A stretch of 64,000 nt of DNA from Dendrophyllia cribrosa (taxonomy: Eukaryota > Cnidaria > Anthozoa > Scleractinia > Dendrophylliidae). The stretch spans positions 19,693,319 to 19,757,318 of the forward strand of contig JAJLRJ010000011.1 in assembly GCA_024195265.1 (NCBI GenBank), given 5' to 3'. Below, in pieces: positions 35,453 to 47,876 of the stretch (positions are counted from its first letter, which is position 1; each line of letters begins with the position of its first letter). The notes beneath the pieces are model-generated. The model made no database searches, was not told the origin of the DNA, and saw nothing but the letters and a program-made list of their open reading frames with translations. The position numbers and the translations under genes are program-made.

Positions 35453-36129
35453 TATAAAAAAATGAATAAGTTCAATATGTTTATCACCGCGGTTTGTGTT
35501 CTATTTCTTATCAAGCTACGATGCCCCAGAACAAAAGTCTTTATAAAACTTATTATTAATATTGCTTGTACGCCTATGAAAAGCAACAACTTTAGCTACC
35601 ATTTGCGAGATCGGCAACGATCAACGTGAATACGTACACAGCTCATTTCGCATTCAAATAACTATATTATTATAAACTGTATGTGTTTAGAAATATATGG
35701 GTTTTTAAATGTAAATGAAGCATTGAACTTCAGGACCTTCAGGACGGAAATTGCGAGCTTTGATTATTTTAAAAATTGTTACAGAAAATGTGAATTGGCC
35801 GGTCACTGAAATACGTCTATAAAAATACCAGCGCGTTTGCTAGTTTCAAAAATTCTCCTGCAAGTACTAGAAGTTTTTTTTAGTTAAAAAAAAATAATAA
35901 ATTGGCACCTTTTGTGCATTGAATTCTAACAAGTGCAGCAGCCTGATTTCCTGAGGACAATCCCGGGGGTGGTGCATTTGCTGTCCTCGATGCGCCCCAC
36001 CGCGGAGCATTTACATAGCTTAAGTGTCCCCACCCAGGGGAATTTACCATTTAAGAGAAAAACGCAAATGTACGGGGGTTAGCCCGAGAGGGGGGGGGGG
36101 GGGGGGGGGGGGAATGGGCACGGGTGGAA

Positions 36130-36400
36130 TTGACTGATACATTAGCAGAATGCTCGGGAGAGTTCACTTTCTAGAATCTCTTTCTTCGCTTGAAGTTGAA
36201 GAGTATCAAAGCAGTACGATTTTCATCCTGTGCTAAGTTTCAATCGAAGTTTTACTTTGTTGTATAAACGGACCTGAACGGCCATATTCATTCGTGGCGA
36301 GCGTGGCAGACGCGTGACAAGCTTTGGTTGGATTTGATTGGCCTGTATAGGGCACACAAGGTATGTCACGAAACCGTGACACTCGCTACGAAGAAAAATG
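36130..36400 (+). repeat. Dispersed repeat, second copy (empty TTAA site)
   Basis: Counterpart of 28,970-29,770 without the 523-bp TTAA element. Confidence 0.75.
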
Positions 36401-37443
36401 GTCATTTAGGTCCGTTTATACAACAAGCTGCGTAGGTAAAACTTCGATCGAAACTTAGCGCTGGATGAAAATCGTACTGCTTTGACACCGTTGTTTATTT
36501 TCAGTTTTCATCATTCTAAGTCGTAAATACCGACAACAACACAAATAGAACTTTAAGAGCGTTTAAAGTATTAAAATGGGCTCATTTACGGCATAGACTC
36601 TTCCAAGAAGAACATTCCTACAACATTAAGCAGCGCTGAATTGATGACGCCAACACAAACAACCACGTTAATTGATAACAGCGCTTTAACAAGCAGGTTA
36701 CACCTGCGAGAACAAACACAAAAAAGACGTCAACAGTAACATTAAGATCTTTCATCACAGATTCTTCCGACGAAAGCAAATCAGAAGAGGGTAAACAGTC
36801 TTCCAAGTTTTATAAGGTATTCATTTTTATTATAAAAAAACCACTGGGTATCACTGCGCTCTCTGATTGGCTCACTACGTACAGGCTATGCATGAGTGCA
36901 TATCCCAGTACTGTAGCGTCGCCAGTGCTCGGTGATAATCTCAGGTGTAGCTACTTTTGTACAGCTCATAAGATGCCATGTCAAATTCAACTCGTTAATT
37001 ATCTCCTGCGATAAAAAATGTCCTCGTCTGTGCATACTAAAAACTTCTTTCGATGGAAACATTTTTCTTACTCAGAGATAAAGTATCACATAACCGATGC
37101 ATATTAACTAATCTGCATCTCGATTTCATGCAAAATCACGATAGACCAGATCTTTGTTACAGTTAGTAAGATTTGAAGAACCATTCAATCGAAATATATT
37201 TGGAACATGGAATCCAAATACAACGTAAAGTGCGGCGGGTTTTTACGAAGAAAATTGAAGAAATATTCAACTTTTGTCCCGCTATACATAATCCTCTTTC
37301 GACTGTGAGTCTTCTAGCAAACCTAGAGTATCAAAATTTAAAGAATAAAATCTTTTAATGTTTATAGTGGAGTCCATAGTTTTCTGTCCGAAATACCTAA
37401 TGGCAAGCTCCGATTTCATAAAACTATATTTGCTTACTTGCAG

Positions 37444-37506
37444 CTACTTATGAGTTACATTTTGGAAATGAGGGCTCTCAATGCCAGCAAGAAATATTCT
37501 TTACAG
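37444..37506 (+). CDS. Receptor exon 4 (small, phase 1-1)
   Basis: The 63-base exon has acceptor TTACTTGCAG and donor ACAG|GTAAAA. In phase 1 it encodes ATYELHFGNEGSQCQQEIFF without a stop. It carries one Cys and no recognised domain. I assign it to the receptor gene only because of its clean splice sites, matching phase and position. A chance exon is possible. Confidence 0.4.
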
Positions 37507-37574
37507 GTAAAATAACATTAAATATCATCTTCCCAATTTTAAAAATTTAATATTCAATTTTTTTATGTAATGGA

Positions 37575-38790
37575 AAAGACAAGGCTACTCGTCGCTCAAC
37601 ATATGCGCCTTATGAACTTGGGGGTCTCAAAATGATTGTTTACGAAAGCATGGTAAAAGCGATACGTTTAAGCTGGCTCAAACGTATTTTTGATGTTAAC
37701 TGTAACGGTTTTTGGAAATCCTATTTGTCCTACCTTTTATATAGCCATGGAGGACTTTTTCTATTAAAGTGTAATTAAAGCTCTGACCAGATAAATATTA
37801 TATCGCCCTTTTATTATGAACTTTTGTTATGGTGGAAAGAAATACGAGAAAATTTTGACCCTGATAATGAACATAATTATGTCATTTGGAACAACAGGAA
37901 AATTTTGATTGATGGCAAAAGTGTCTTATAGAAACTACCAAGGGAATTAAATTTGTAGATGATCTATTATTAGAGAAAAATAATTGTGGTGTACGCGGAT
38001 GGGAATCAAAGCACGTGGGTAAACACGAACAGCACCAATTTCCAGTTCTTTATGTCCTTTAATATTCGTCGGCTCATTCGGCGTTCACGACGAGCGGAAT
38101 ACAGTACATCGCCTATACCTTTCCATTCAAAACATCTGTGCCACCACAGCAGAAAAGTACAAAACAGGAAAAAAATCCAAGGATAACATCGCTAGAATCT
38201 ACAAGAACTTAAAATTTCGTGGCTGAACTCTAAATCTAAAAATCACGTGAGTTACAAAACAAAGAAAATACATTATAATAATTAATCTTGGCGGGTAAAG
38301 ACACGACAATAACATAGAATCTTTTAACATTGTTAAGCAAAAAGGACTTGTAAATTTCAACGTTTTGACGTGGACGTCTGGTTTGAGAAAATCAGTTCCA
38401 CCGCATTTACGTACCAGAAAGCTGTGTAAAAAACTGTTTTTGACTGAAATGATAGATGCCGTAACTAGGATATAGCCTATTAATACGACTTGTTTACGAG
38501 TATCCTAAAAATTGGGCAAAGTTAGCAGATGAGTTTTCTGAGGCATTTCTATTACCATTAGAAGTTGCTTCTGAGCCATATGTACGTTCTTTTCAGTAAA
38601 AGGTGTTAAACCACATATTTTATACTAACGTACTCCTTTGTAAAATAGGATATCTAACAAACTCAAATTGTACTTTTTGTAAAGAAACACCGGAGACTTT
38701 TCAACACATTTTTTATTGCCCTTTTTCACAATCTTTTTAGAATGAAGTTACTAAAAATATTTTAAGTGAACTTTGCAGCTACAGATGTCT
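37575..38790 (+). pseudogene. LINE ORF2 C-terminal fragment, heavily decayed
   Basis: Broken plus-strand frames read like the part of a LINE downstream of the reverse transcriptase core: YELGGLKMIVYESMVKAIRL then SWLKRIF, later a knuckle CTFCKETPETFQHIFYC with SFxNEV. Stops and shifts are frequent and about 200 bases around 37,986-38,186 do not fit. This is a different, older family copy than the LINE at 17-19 kb and lies on the opposite strand. Confidence 0.65.
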
Positions 38791-40021
38791 TCTACTGCGA
38801 AGGAGGAGATGGATCTGGTTAACTAGAAATATGTGTCTCGCAGAACCTCGCGAAGCTCGGGGGAGGATGCACTGCAAAATTTTAGCGATGTGGGAGAGAT
38901 GGAATTTCTGATTTGATTGGAGTGGTTGGGTTGCATGCCGGCAATGGCCCCAAAATTTAAAGTTGAGACATTCTCGTTCCCAGTCGCTTCGATTTAACTT
39001 GTACTTAGTGCCCTGTCCTCCTAAATTATAATAAACGAGAACTGGTACTGGTCAGTTTTGGGTTTTGAGCTGTGGATCACTGTAACTGCTATGGGACTGG
39101 GTATCAAAAGATCCTAGGGCCCTTCTCCCCCCCCCCAACCTATGTTCATTAATTGTTGTTAGAAAGAAAATTGGTCTGAAAGCTAAAGTGGATGTATAGT
39201 ATTGTTGTGGACATGGGTCCAGGACTATGTGCAGTGGTGTTCTGTTTATTTTGATTGGGTGAGAGTTAGTTTATCAGGAATACAGGTAATTCCTGCTGTC
39301 TTGATTAAATTTCCTTTTTGAAGCTTGTGAATGCTATCTCCCAAAATTAACCTGTTCCCTTTACACACTGCTGTAGTTGTTGTTCTATATACTGTGTATC
39401 AAATAATTGCTAATCCAATTCGCTATTCGCTTGAATGGTTGAGATTGCAGGAATTAATACTATATTTTGGATACAGGTCATGAGAATTACGAAATTGATT
39501 ACAAAAGTAAAACATGAATATTCAAGATGAAGCAACAGATTCTCTGCAAATATCATAAGCAATGTATAGAGACCAGGATGGAGAATTCGTAGGTTAAGAC
39601 CAGGACTTAGGCCTTCATGACAAGTTAACCCCCTTAAAAATCTCAAAATGAAAATTAATTTGTAGATGTACATTCTCCTTACTGGTGTCAATACAGTTCA
39701 CATAGTCATATAATTACAGTGAATTTGTATTCAATTTCCACAGACAACTCATGTTGAAGGTGATCAGGTTCTTAATTTGCATAATCTATGTAATTGTTCG
39801 TACACTGATATTGTGAGGAGATTTGAGATACTGATCACCATTCCAATAATAAATGTGAAGCAGTAATGTTAATGTTCCATGTCATTTAATCTTATATCAA
39901 AGTTCCTTAGTGACCTTAGCGAGAATATCAATAATGATCAATTTACAGCATGTACTAAGACAATAGTTTCCAGTGTTTGAGTACTAATTTTTTATACTGC
40001 TGCGCCTCGTGAGTCCGCAAC
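38791..40021. other. Gene-free intron sequence
   Basis: No genes. C-run at 39,127-39,136. The end of the segment (39,998-40,024) is a fragment of the foldback repeat family seen at 14,820-15,002. Confidence 0.45.
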
Positions 40022-41121
40022 ATTAGAGTGATTTAGCAATGATGACGGGGACTTCTTGAGGACGGCGCGCGCAGCGAAAAATGCCGCCAAAGACCGGGTC
40101 CAGAACGCCGTCGTGTTGTCTTTTACAAGTGATTTAGCAATGGCGAGACAACGTATCGTGTTCGTTCTCGAACAGTTTGAACTAATCTAGAATTTATTGT
40201 CATCATGAATTGTAAAGCGTATTATTTTGGCGACGACAATGACGTTGTTAGTTTCTTTGCATTCAAGAGGGAAAGTGTGAAGAATTAGGACTCGGAAAGG
40301 ATGGATTTGACAAGTAAGCTTTATGACAGTTCTAATTGTATGCGCTATAAAAAACTTCACGCTGAAGCTTAAGCTTATATGTTTCACCAATTGTAATGTA
40401 ATTATTTAACTTAGTGTATGTCAATAGAATGAAAACTTCTACTTCGAATGTCAATAAATAAGCTTTTGCGAGAATAGTCGCTCTCGTCATGCTTTCGTGT
40501 ACTTTTAATTTCGTGACATGTCGCGAGTTCCTGGCGATTTTTTACATTGCTGAAAAATTTCATCAGAAACTATGGCTCGCTTAAGCGCTGTCCGGGATGC
40601 TTTGATAACAGCCAGTGCTTACGATTTAATTGACGATGAAGATTTTGTTCTTCTGTATGACTCTTGTTCGTCAAAACCTGTTTTTCCGTATTGGAAATTT
40701 CCAAAATTTGATGAGGACGCCTGGACTGCTGTTGAGTGTCAAACTGAGTTAAGATTTGCAAAAAGTGACATTGAGGTTTTGTTGAGATGTCTAGATTTAC
40801 CGGATAAAATTGTATGTGAACAAAGAACAGTTTGTGGGGATATGGAGGCACTGTGCATATTACTTAAAGGAGAACTGAAGGTGAAAAACGAAGTTTTGTA
40901 ATCAATTTTACAGCAAAGTTAATGATATTGCTTGCGTGAAAATTGCCTTATTTGTACCTATACTTTCATTTCGAGCTTGTTCTGCAAGGGGAAAAGGCCA
41001 CAAAAATGACGCTATGTGTCTCCGCCATTTTGTCCACCATTTTGAAGGCGTGGGTGCTAAGCATGACGTCATTGCGCTCTCCCGTAAACGCGCCAAATTT
41101 CAATATAACAATTGATAAAAT

Positions 41122-41795
41122 ATGGTTCATTGCGTTGTTGTAGAATGCTCGCACAGATCTCCCAGAGATTCCAAAAACGGGATAAATTTTCATCGATTTC
41201 CATTGAAAGATGAAAGACAACTTAGTCAATGGCTTGCCCAGATTAAGCGAGAGAATACGCCGCCATTGGAAAACTGTCACATCTGTTCAGCTCATTTTGA
41301 ACCATCGTGTTTAAAAAATGACTACCGAGCGACGCTTGTGTCTGGCAAATGCAGAAAACGCATAATGCCATTCCCAGTCTATTTCCACATAAGAAGAGCT
41401 CAAACCAAAGGCCTGCCAGTGAAAAACGAAAACGTAAAGCGAGCCGTGAGAAGGTAAGTCGTAAGTAAGTGCTAATAGGCAAGCCACACGTAATATACCA
41501 GACGGTCGAGAGTCCGTGACATCTCAGACATCTACTGCATGCTGTTTCTGAACGCAATAAAGCCGGGTTGACAAGTTTGGGAAAACCACGAAGAAGAAAA
41601 GGAAAAGTTACTGTCTCCCCGACATGTGTGCTAAACGATTCTTATAGTCAAACCGAAGTAACGATGGTGGATCAAGCTTGCCAGACAGATCTACCATATG
41701 CCTCAAATTCCCAGCGAGCCGGATACGCTTGTAACGCAACTTGTCTATTCTTGTCGTTCAGTTGTGTCTGTTATCGAAATCATGAAATATATTAA
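41122..41795 (+). CDS. THAP-domain protein of the nested TTAA element
   Basis: Exon 1 (41,122-41,453) starts MVHCVVVECSHRS and shows a THAP zinc finger: Cys in the start block, INFHRFPLKDERQLSQWLAQ, then NCHICSAHFEPSCLK. The C2CH set appears complete, and the FP and tryptophan landmarks are present. It ends at AAG|GTAAGT. A second piece around 41,550-41,795 (KAGLTSLGKPRRRKGKV and QACQTD) fits the usual continuation of such proteins but then runs into a stop. It probably encodes a DNA-binding protein of about 150-200 residues. The exact second splice site is uncertain. Confidence 0.6.
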
Positions 41796-42439
41796 TTGCC
41801 TTTCAATGCGAGTTTGTCGCTCTAAAGACATTTACGAGTAAAGCTTGTAGCATGTTTTAAAATCCTAGCATAGGGCTAAAATCTTCGTTAAACAATAAGG
41901 AGACTAAACATGCATTATTATCGGTCGCGGCTATGTCTATGAAATCACGTTTGCTTATGTTTATCTATGAATGGCATTTAAAATCTAATTTTCTGTCAAT
42001 AGAACTTAATGGTTCGGAATCCTCCACAAGAGGCTACAGACAAGCGGTAACTTACATAAGCTTCTATCGTCTGCGAACGAAATAAAGAACTGAAACTAAA
42101 CAAGTGTGCCAGTAGTCGGAATACTTGCACATTTATTATTAAATTCTCGCGGCGCTCGTATCCCACGCGCCTGGCTCAAGCCAACCATCGCTGTCTCCAG
42201 CACTTCTCTTTGCAAACATACTGTATTATAACTGGGATGCTGAGTAATACAATGAACGGGATGGGATGATGATCTGTTTCCACATCTGAGCCAAATAATC
42301 AGAACAAGGTATTGCAGAATTCGTAAACAATACCGAGTAACAAATATCGCAGCATACACAACACAAACAGAAATTACACAATCATTGTGAACTCGAAACG
42401 TCCGAAACATTTATTTTCATTTTTGTACATAACTGATGT

Positions 42440-42648
42440 TCACCTGATATTTTTTGTTAAAGCTTCTTTAATCTCCTGGCAGCACAGACACTTTCGTTCT
42501 TGCTGATTTGCCCAGTTTTCGCGACGTTCACAACTATACACCATGCGGTTTTTTCTCTTCTCATTTCGTCCGGATTTTCAGCAATCTCCTCGTCCGAATC
42601 CGAGTGATCTCGCATTGGTTCAAATGAATACGGTTCAATCTCAGCCAT
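42440..42648 (-). pseudogene. P2X7-like transposon gene, first exon, frameshifted
   Basis: From Met at 42,648 (MAEIEPYSFEPMRDHSDSD) the acidic N-terminus leads to a Cys-rich core, TAWC, then in another frame CERRENWANQQERKCLCCQE, typical of the P2X7 intracellular (P2RX7_C) domain found in many cnidarian repeat proteins. The frame slip is just after TAWC. The rest of the domain was not found. Confidence 0.5.
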
Positions 42649-43768
42649 CGCTATTAAAACACTTCTTTCGTCAAACAAACTTCTATGTCTCTTTTCTGGA
42701 AATAACCTTACCACTAAACATTTTATAGGAGCAAGACTTCAATAGAAACGCATCCACAACATAAGAGCGCAATGACGTCACAACATGGCGACTGGAATTC
42801 CTTTTTTGGAAGTAACTGGAAGTAATTGCTTACAAAATGGCGGGCGTTCAATTTTGACGAATTCCGTCAGTTTTCTGCCGTTTTCATGTTGAAATACTCG
42901 AGTTTTTTATCATTTACCCGAAATTATAGTTGTATCTATAATAATCAGTGGGTAAAAAAAATATGGCTTGTAGCCTTCAGTTCTCCTTTAAGAGACTGGC
43001 TTATCCTTGCCGGTATACTGACATGGTACCTCGGTTTGGTCGTAATCCAACAGAGCTCTGCCCGATTTTCAACCAAATGGTCGATTTTATTTACGAACAC
43101 CACCGCCATCGTTTGCGTAGTTGGGACCAGTTTTTTTTACTGCCTGCTCAGCTGCAGAGATATGCAGAAGCTGTCCACCAGCAGGGTGTTCCCCTCAATA
43201 ATTGTTGTGGGTTTATTGATGGCACAGTGCGTGGCATCGCAAGGCCACAACAGAATCAAAGGGTAATGTACAATGGCCACAAACGCTTGCATTCAATCAA
43301 ATTTCAAAGTATTGTCATTCCAAATGGCCTTATTGCCAACTTACATGGCCCATTTGAGGGGAAGCGCCACGAGGCAGCACCATGTTGCAAACATCTAGTG
43401 TTCTAAATGACCTCCGCAGAGTGGCGTATTTCCACGGCAACCCACTATGTTTGTATGGGGATCCAGCGTATCCTTTGGGAGTGCACCTGCAGGCCCCATT
43501 TAGGAACATGAACTCGACCCCGCAAATGGCATTGTATAATCAAGCAATGAGTGAAGTTCGGGTGTCAGTCGAGTGGTTGTTTGGTAATATCACTAATTAT
43601 TTTAAATTTGTTGATTTTAAAAGCCAGTTAAAAGTTAATATGAGTGCAGTGGGAAAATTTTATATTGTTCGTGCTCTCCTGGAAAATGCTCACACTTGTC
43701 TTTATGGCAATATTGTTTCAGAAAAGTTCGGCATTCAACCACCTTCATTACAGGAATACTTCTCATAA

Positions 43769-43826
43769 ATGAACAAAGTACAGGGGGTAGATACTGTAGT
43801 GTTTGCAGTAGGGGAATCTGATGTCA

Positions 43827-43871
<45 letters not shown>

Positions 43872-45852
43872 CGTGTCAGTAACAAAATTCTTGATTGTGA
43901 ATGGTTATCATGGGGGTGTCCAATTACAGCTGTACAATTACAAGTTTTTGTAATTGGATACCTGTAATTGGATACCTGTAATTGGACACCTACGCTGCGT
44001 GTGTGCCAATCAGGTGTATTTAAATGAGTTCTTGTTGCTGTTTCTGGATGTTTTAGAAAGAAAAAGGTTGTTACAGATTTTTTTAATCTTGAGTTTTGTT
44101 ACTAATACAATAAATTGGTTATTGGACTTTGTCGTACAATTCAGAGGTAATCGTGCTTGACATTTCAAATCGTCCTTACGCTATGTGCTCGGCCGATTTG
44201 AAATTACTCGCTTGATTACTCCCTGAATTGTACTCGATCCACTCAGTCCAGTTAACATTACTAATAACTATAATTATTTATGAAGGCAAATTATAGAGAA
44301 CATGTAATAATTGTTACTGCTGTATAAATTTGCTTTCATAAAATTAATGTACTTTTTTCAAGAATCATTGTAACTAAAAACATCAAGGATAAACATTTTA
44401 TGGCCAAATTTGATGGACATTTCTTGGCTAGGAAGTTCGGTATGTACTGTACTGAGTTGTTGTTCGAATAGTAAACATGTCTTTGGGAGTGTGTTTTTAA
44501 AGCATGCAGAAATTTTTAAGAACACAAGTAGCAACTTTACTGTTTCTTTTTAACAGTGATCATGAAATTGTTTACACTAAAACTTGTGACATAGGCAATG
44601 TGCATTGTACGTTACTCAGGAAGGTATGTGTGTGGTATAAAGTGTGTGCTTTATAGACTGAGTTAAAATGAGCTATAATTGACCAATCAGAGTGTACATT
44701 GTATGTCCAAAGCATGCACACTTCCTACGTACATTTGTAGCTCAGGTTACATTCCTTACATTTGGTCGTTAAAAATATGTTCATTAAAATTTCATTGATT
44801 TAAGCACCGGGACACAAGTAATCTACCTACTATGAAATGTTCGATACCTTTTTAATATTGTAATTACCTGGACTCAAATAATGCTCAAGGGGGAGGGGGA
44901 GGGCAGATTGGCACTCACGCAGAGGAAGGTGTTTATTGGAGAGTATTGGGTGGTTATTTGCCATGAAGAAATATGGTATACTCTGCTTGAAGCAATGAGG
45001 GCAGATTTCAATAATAATATTTCAGTGTAGAGTAATACAGAACTGTTTTAGTTTTACTTTAATTACTATACGCTGTGGCTGGTTTGAAAAACTCATACCA
45101 ATTACTTTGCCAAAAATAACTCACATCAGCTTTGCATGCTGATATGTCAGGAACAAAACAAATGACATTCATTGCAATATTGGTTTGAGAAAGAAGGTTC
45201 TGGTATAAAATTATACATGTATTTATGTTGTGGTTCAGTTTTATCCTTGGTACTGAATTTTGATTTCCCTATGTTTACATTCATTATCGTATATTTATTA
45301 ACATACACAAGAACAAAAGAAAATCAAATATTGCACCAAGGATAAAGCTGAATCACACCATAAAATAATACACTGACAGCACGTCCAGGTTCATTGTACA
45401 TTGTATCAATTTTCATAAATAATTATTTTGAACTATTTTTTATTCAAACTGGAATGGTGAAAAAAATCACAGTTGACTTGTTAAATAGCTACTAACTTTA
45501 AAGTGCAACTATCATCACAATTTTGCCTTCCTTTTTCTTGTCAGTTTTGAAAAGGCTAATTAGGTCCACTTTATGTCTTTTCAATTAAAGTGCAATCAAG
45601 CTCAGATACTCATGTAAAATATATATTAAATGGCACATTCATGCTGAACTCGTGCATCAGCAAACCTTTTTGTACAATAAAAACTCAATGTTACATTAAA
45701 AAACACAATATTGAATAACTGTGGTCATATCGTTCACTTCTTTAGCATTTCACATAAATAATTGTTGCAAGTGTAAAAAACAAAAATTTATGCTAATTTA
45801 ACAAAAACTCCTACTCATTGATCCTTTTTATGCAAACTTTGCAACATCAGCA
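43769..45852. other. Non-coding interior of Harbinger element 2
   Basis: No gene. (ATT)n at 43,833-43,868, a threefold ATTGGATACCTGTA-like repeat at 43,950-43,990, and AT-rich sequence separating the transposase from the Myb-like gene. Confidence 0.5.
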
Positions 45853-46584
45853 TCATTTGATGCTGCAACATGGCAAATTGCTGTTGCTGTTGCTGCTGCT
45901 GCTGTGTTGGTTTTGTTGCATTTGTTGTAGCATCTGTTGTTGAAATATTTTCATTTGTTCATTTTGTGCTGTTTTTGTTGCCTCTAGCTGCCTCATAAAC
46001 TGTTCATGTTGCATCCGCTGTACCTCTCTTTCTTCTCTTCTGTCCTCCACCTCTTGCTCCTTCAGCTGCCTCAAAATTTCTCCTTTTTCCTTCAACCAGT
46101 CCAATGCCTCCCCACCAGACCTTCTTCTTTTAGTTTCTTTTTTCCCTTCTTCTTTTTCCTCTGTGTGCCTCTTCCTTGTCTCTCCAAACCTCTCCAATGC
46201 CCTGTCTCTCATCTCTACTGCTTGCTTCTTTTCATTCGCTGCTGCCTCTTTCTTTGCTCCATCCTGTTCTTCTGCCCTCTTGGCCTCTAACTCCAGTGCT
46301 ACCAACTCCCCCAGTATAACCTCCACTTCTGTCTGATGTTCGTCGCCCCCACCACTTTTTTTCTCCTGCCTTGCAACCTTTGCTTTCCACTTTCCTGCCA
46401 AATTCTGATACCGGTCTCTCACTGAACGTGAAGTGACATGGCCGATACTTTCTGCCATGAGAGCAGAGACAACATTTACCCAAGCAGCTCCTCTCTCTCG
46501 GCTGCCAGCCCTGCTGTTGAAAAATACCCCCTCTGCTACTATGGCCCGCAACAACTTGACATCTTTTGCTTCTGTCCACACCAT
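45853..46584 (-). CDS. Myb/SANT-like coiled-coil protein of Harbinger element 2
   Basis: The start is chosen at Met 46,584 (MVWTEAKDVKLL), since the domain begins there and the preceding bases read as a splice acceptor (TTGCCAG). The 243 residues comprise a Myb/SANT-like trihelix (VWTEAKDVKLLRAIVAEG, then AWVNVVSALM, then VRDRYQNLAGKWK), followed by about 130 residues of highly charged coiled coil with a KKETKRRRSGG nuclear signal, and a Gln-rich C-terminus. The frame is intact and faces the transposase, as in Harbinger element 1. It probably serves as the element's DNA-binding partner; a host-tamed role cannot be excluded. Confidence 0.7.
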   Translation of the reverse strand: MVWTEAKDVKLLRAIVAEGVFFNSRAGSRERGAAWVNVVSALMAESIGHVTSRSVRDRYQNLAGKWKAKVARQEKKSGGGDEHQTEVEVILGELVALELEAKRAEEQDGAKKEAAANEKKQAVEMRDRALERFGETRKRHTEEKEEGKKETKRRRSGGEALDWLKEKGEILRQLKEQEVEDRREEREVQRMQHEQFMRQLEATKTAQNEQMKIFQQQMLQQMQQNQHSSSSNSNSNLPCCSIK

Positions 46585-47876
46585 TATTGACCTGGCAATT
46601 GAAATACAAATTACTTTTCCTTTATAATTAAAATGAAAAAATAAAATTTCCACTAGTCATCTCAACATATCCTTTAGGTAAAAGAAACAAAAAAATAATG
46701 AAGGCAGAAAATTGATACCATCTAGAGACAAACCATTATTTTGTTCTTTGTTTCCTAAGTGGTCCGCATTTTGTTCATTATAGAGTGTTAGAAGCTATGA
46801 CACCTTGTTTATGATCCTTAAAAATACACTGTGAGTTAAACAAGTGCGTTGTAAAGTGAAAACAACGACAGATAGAAATAAGTATTAACATCAACCAAAA
46901 TTACCTGAATTGCTCTGAAATTAAACAGCTTAGGTGCTTCAACAGCGCGAAGAAAAAACCGTTGATTCCTTCCAAAAACAACATTAAACCCGCAGCCTCA
47001 CACGACCGTACACGTGTTTTTCCACTTTTATAGCTAAGCTGAAACCGATGTTAACCTCTTCCAGAAATAACCGGCGGCCGGTAAAATGTATTTTAAAGCT
47101 TGTTTATCTCGCGTAAAGTTCAGTTTGCAGAATTGCCTCGACTCGCTTAAACAATTTATAACCCTTATGTTTACAACAATAATGTATTACAAATATATTT
47201 ATACTTAATTTTTCTTCACTTCGCTTGTACTAGCCTGACTAGCCTCCATTGCACACAAACCCTTTACTGTAAAATGACACAAGATCAAACGTACAGTAAG
47301 TTTTAATACGTAAACTTAAATAGGCGGACATGTTTATTTCTTGTTTGTTTTCGATTCGCAAAAGAACGAAAAAAAGTCGCAATTTTATGTTTTTATTAGT
47401 AAGCAAACAATAAAAATGGCGAAGTTGACAATTTATTTTTTATTTATCCAAAAACTAAAAGACTGAAGCAAAACAGCATGACTTAAGAACCTCCAGGACT
47501 AAATTGTGTCGAAGATACATCCAAACTCAAGGAAAGCAACATATCAACTTCGTAGGTAGTTTATTAGCAACATTTTATGTCACATTTGATTGGCCTCTGA
47601 AAATCACAATCTTAAAACAAGTCTTTGTGGACACAGAAACAATAGCTAAAATGATTGTTTTATGAATTAAAAGAAATTCTCTCACCTTCTCCGCTTATAA
47701 AAAAAGTACAAATCTTCCCGTTGTCATCAGGACGTGAAAACAACAAAAATGCCGTCGTGAACGTGACGCGACCTTGACCGGAGGACGTCTTCGTGATCAC
47801 CGGAAGTCGGGTCCAGACTATTCTGCGCGCTCTCCCGTCCTCAACTGACGTCGCGTTCTCTTTGCTAAATCAGTCT
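46585..47876. other. Right end region of Harbinger element 2
   Basis: No coding frame seen. The last about 180 bases are the extended terminal region with GC-rich inverted similarity to 40,025-40,130. Confidence 0.5.

Larger units (their letters stand above)
34578..37443 (+). other. Receptor intron 3, right part
   Basis: No genes. It contains repeated TAAGTCTTACTTA-type motifs (34,680-35,140), a 152-bp MITE, a perfect hairpin with a degenerate Penelope hammerhead, a poly-G run at 36,090-36,112, and the dispersed repeat shared with 29 kb. Confidence 0.5.
40868..42987. mobile_element. TTAA element with THAP and P2X7-like genes, inserted in the Harbinger transposase
   Basis: Ends AGGAGAACTGAAG and CTTCAGTTCTCCT are perfect inverted copies with TTAA immediately outside (40,864-40,867 and 42,988-42,991). 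Excision of the element with one TTAA gives a continuous transposase frame. Gene order, THAP on plus near the left and P2X7-like on minus near the right, repeats that of the element at 9,663-14,195. No transposase is seen, so it must have moved with help from elsewhere. Confidence 0.85.
40572..43768 (+). pseudogene. PIF/Harbinger transposase split by a TTAA element
   Basis: The first part, 40,572-40,867, encodes an N-terminal region ending in EALCILLK; the second, 42,992-43,768, resumes with RLAYPCRYTDMVPRFG, and the two meet exactly at the duplicated TTAA. Catalytic region: Asp in NCCGFIDGTVRG, then GKRHEA where the family has His-Asp (a Glu here), then Glu in VSVEWLFGNI. A further indel near 43,390 shifts the frame between the second and third motifs. 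Three separate lesions mean the gene is dead. The end QEYFS is at 43,766. Confidence 0.75.
40025..47876. mobile_element. PIF/Harbinger element 2, 7.85 kb, with a nested TTAA element
   Basis: Ends AGAGTGATTTAGCAA and TTGCTAAATCAGTCT are inverted with one mismatch, and similarity continues inward (TTGAGGACGG, GCGCGCAG). ATT flanks both ends (40,022-40,024, 47,877-47,879), and the flanks are the two halves of a foldback repeat whose uninterrupted form is at 14,820-15,002. It contains a transposase gene broken by a second transposon and a minus-strand Myb-like gene. Confidence 0.85.
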
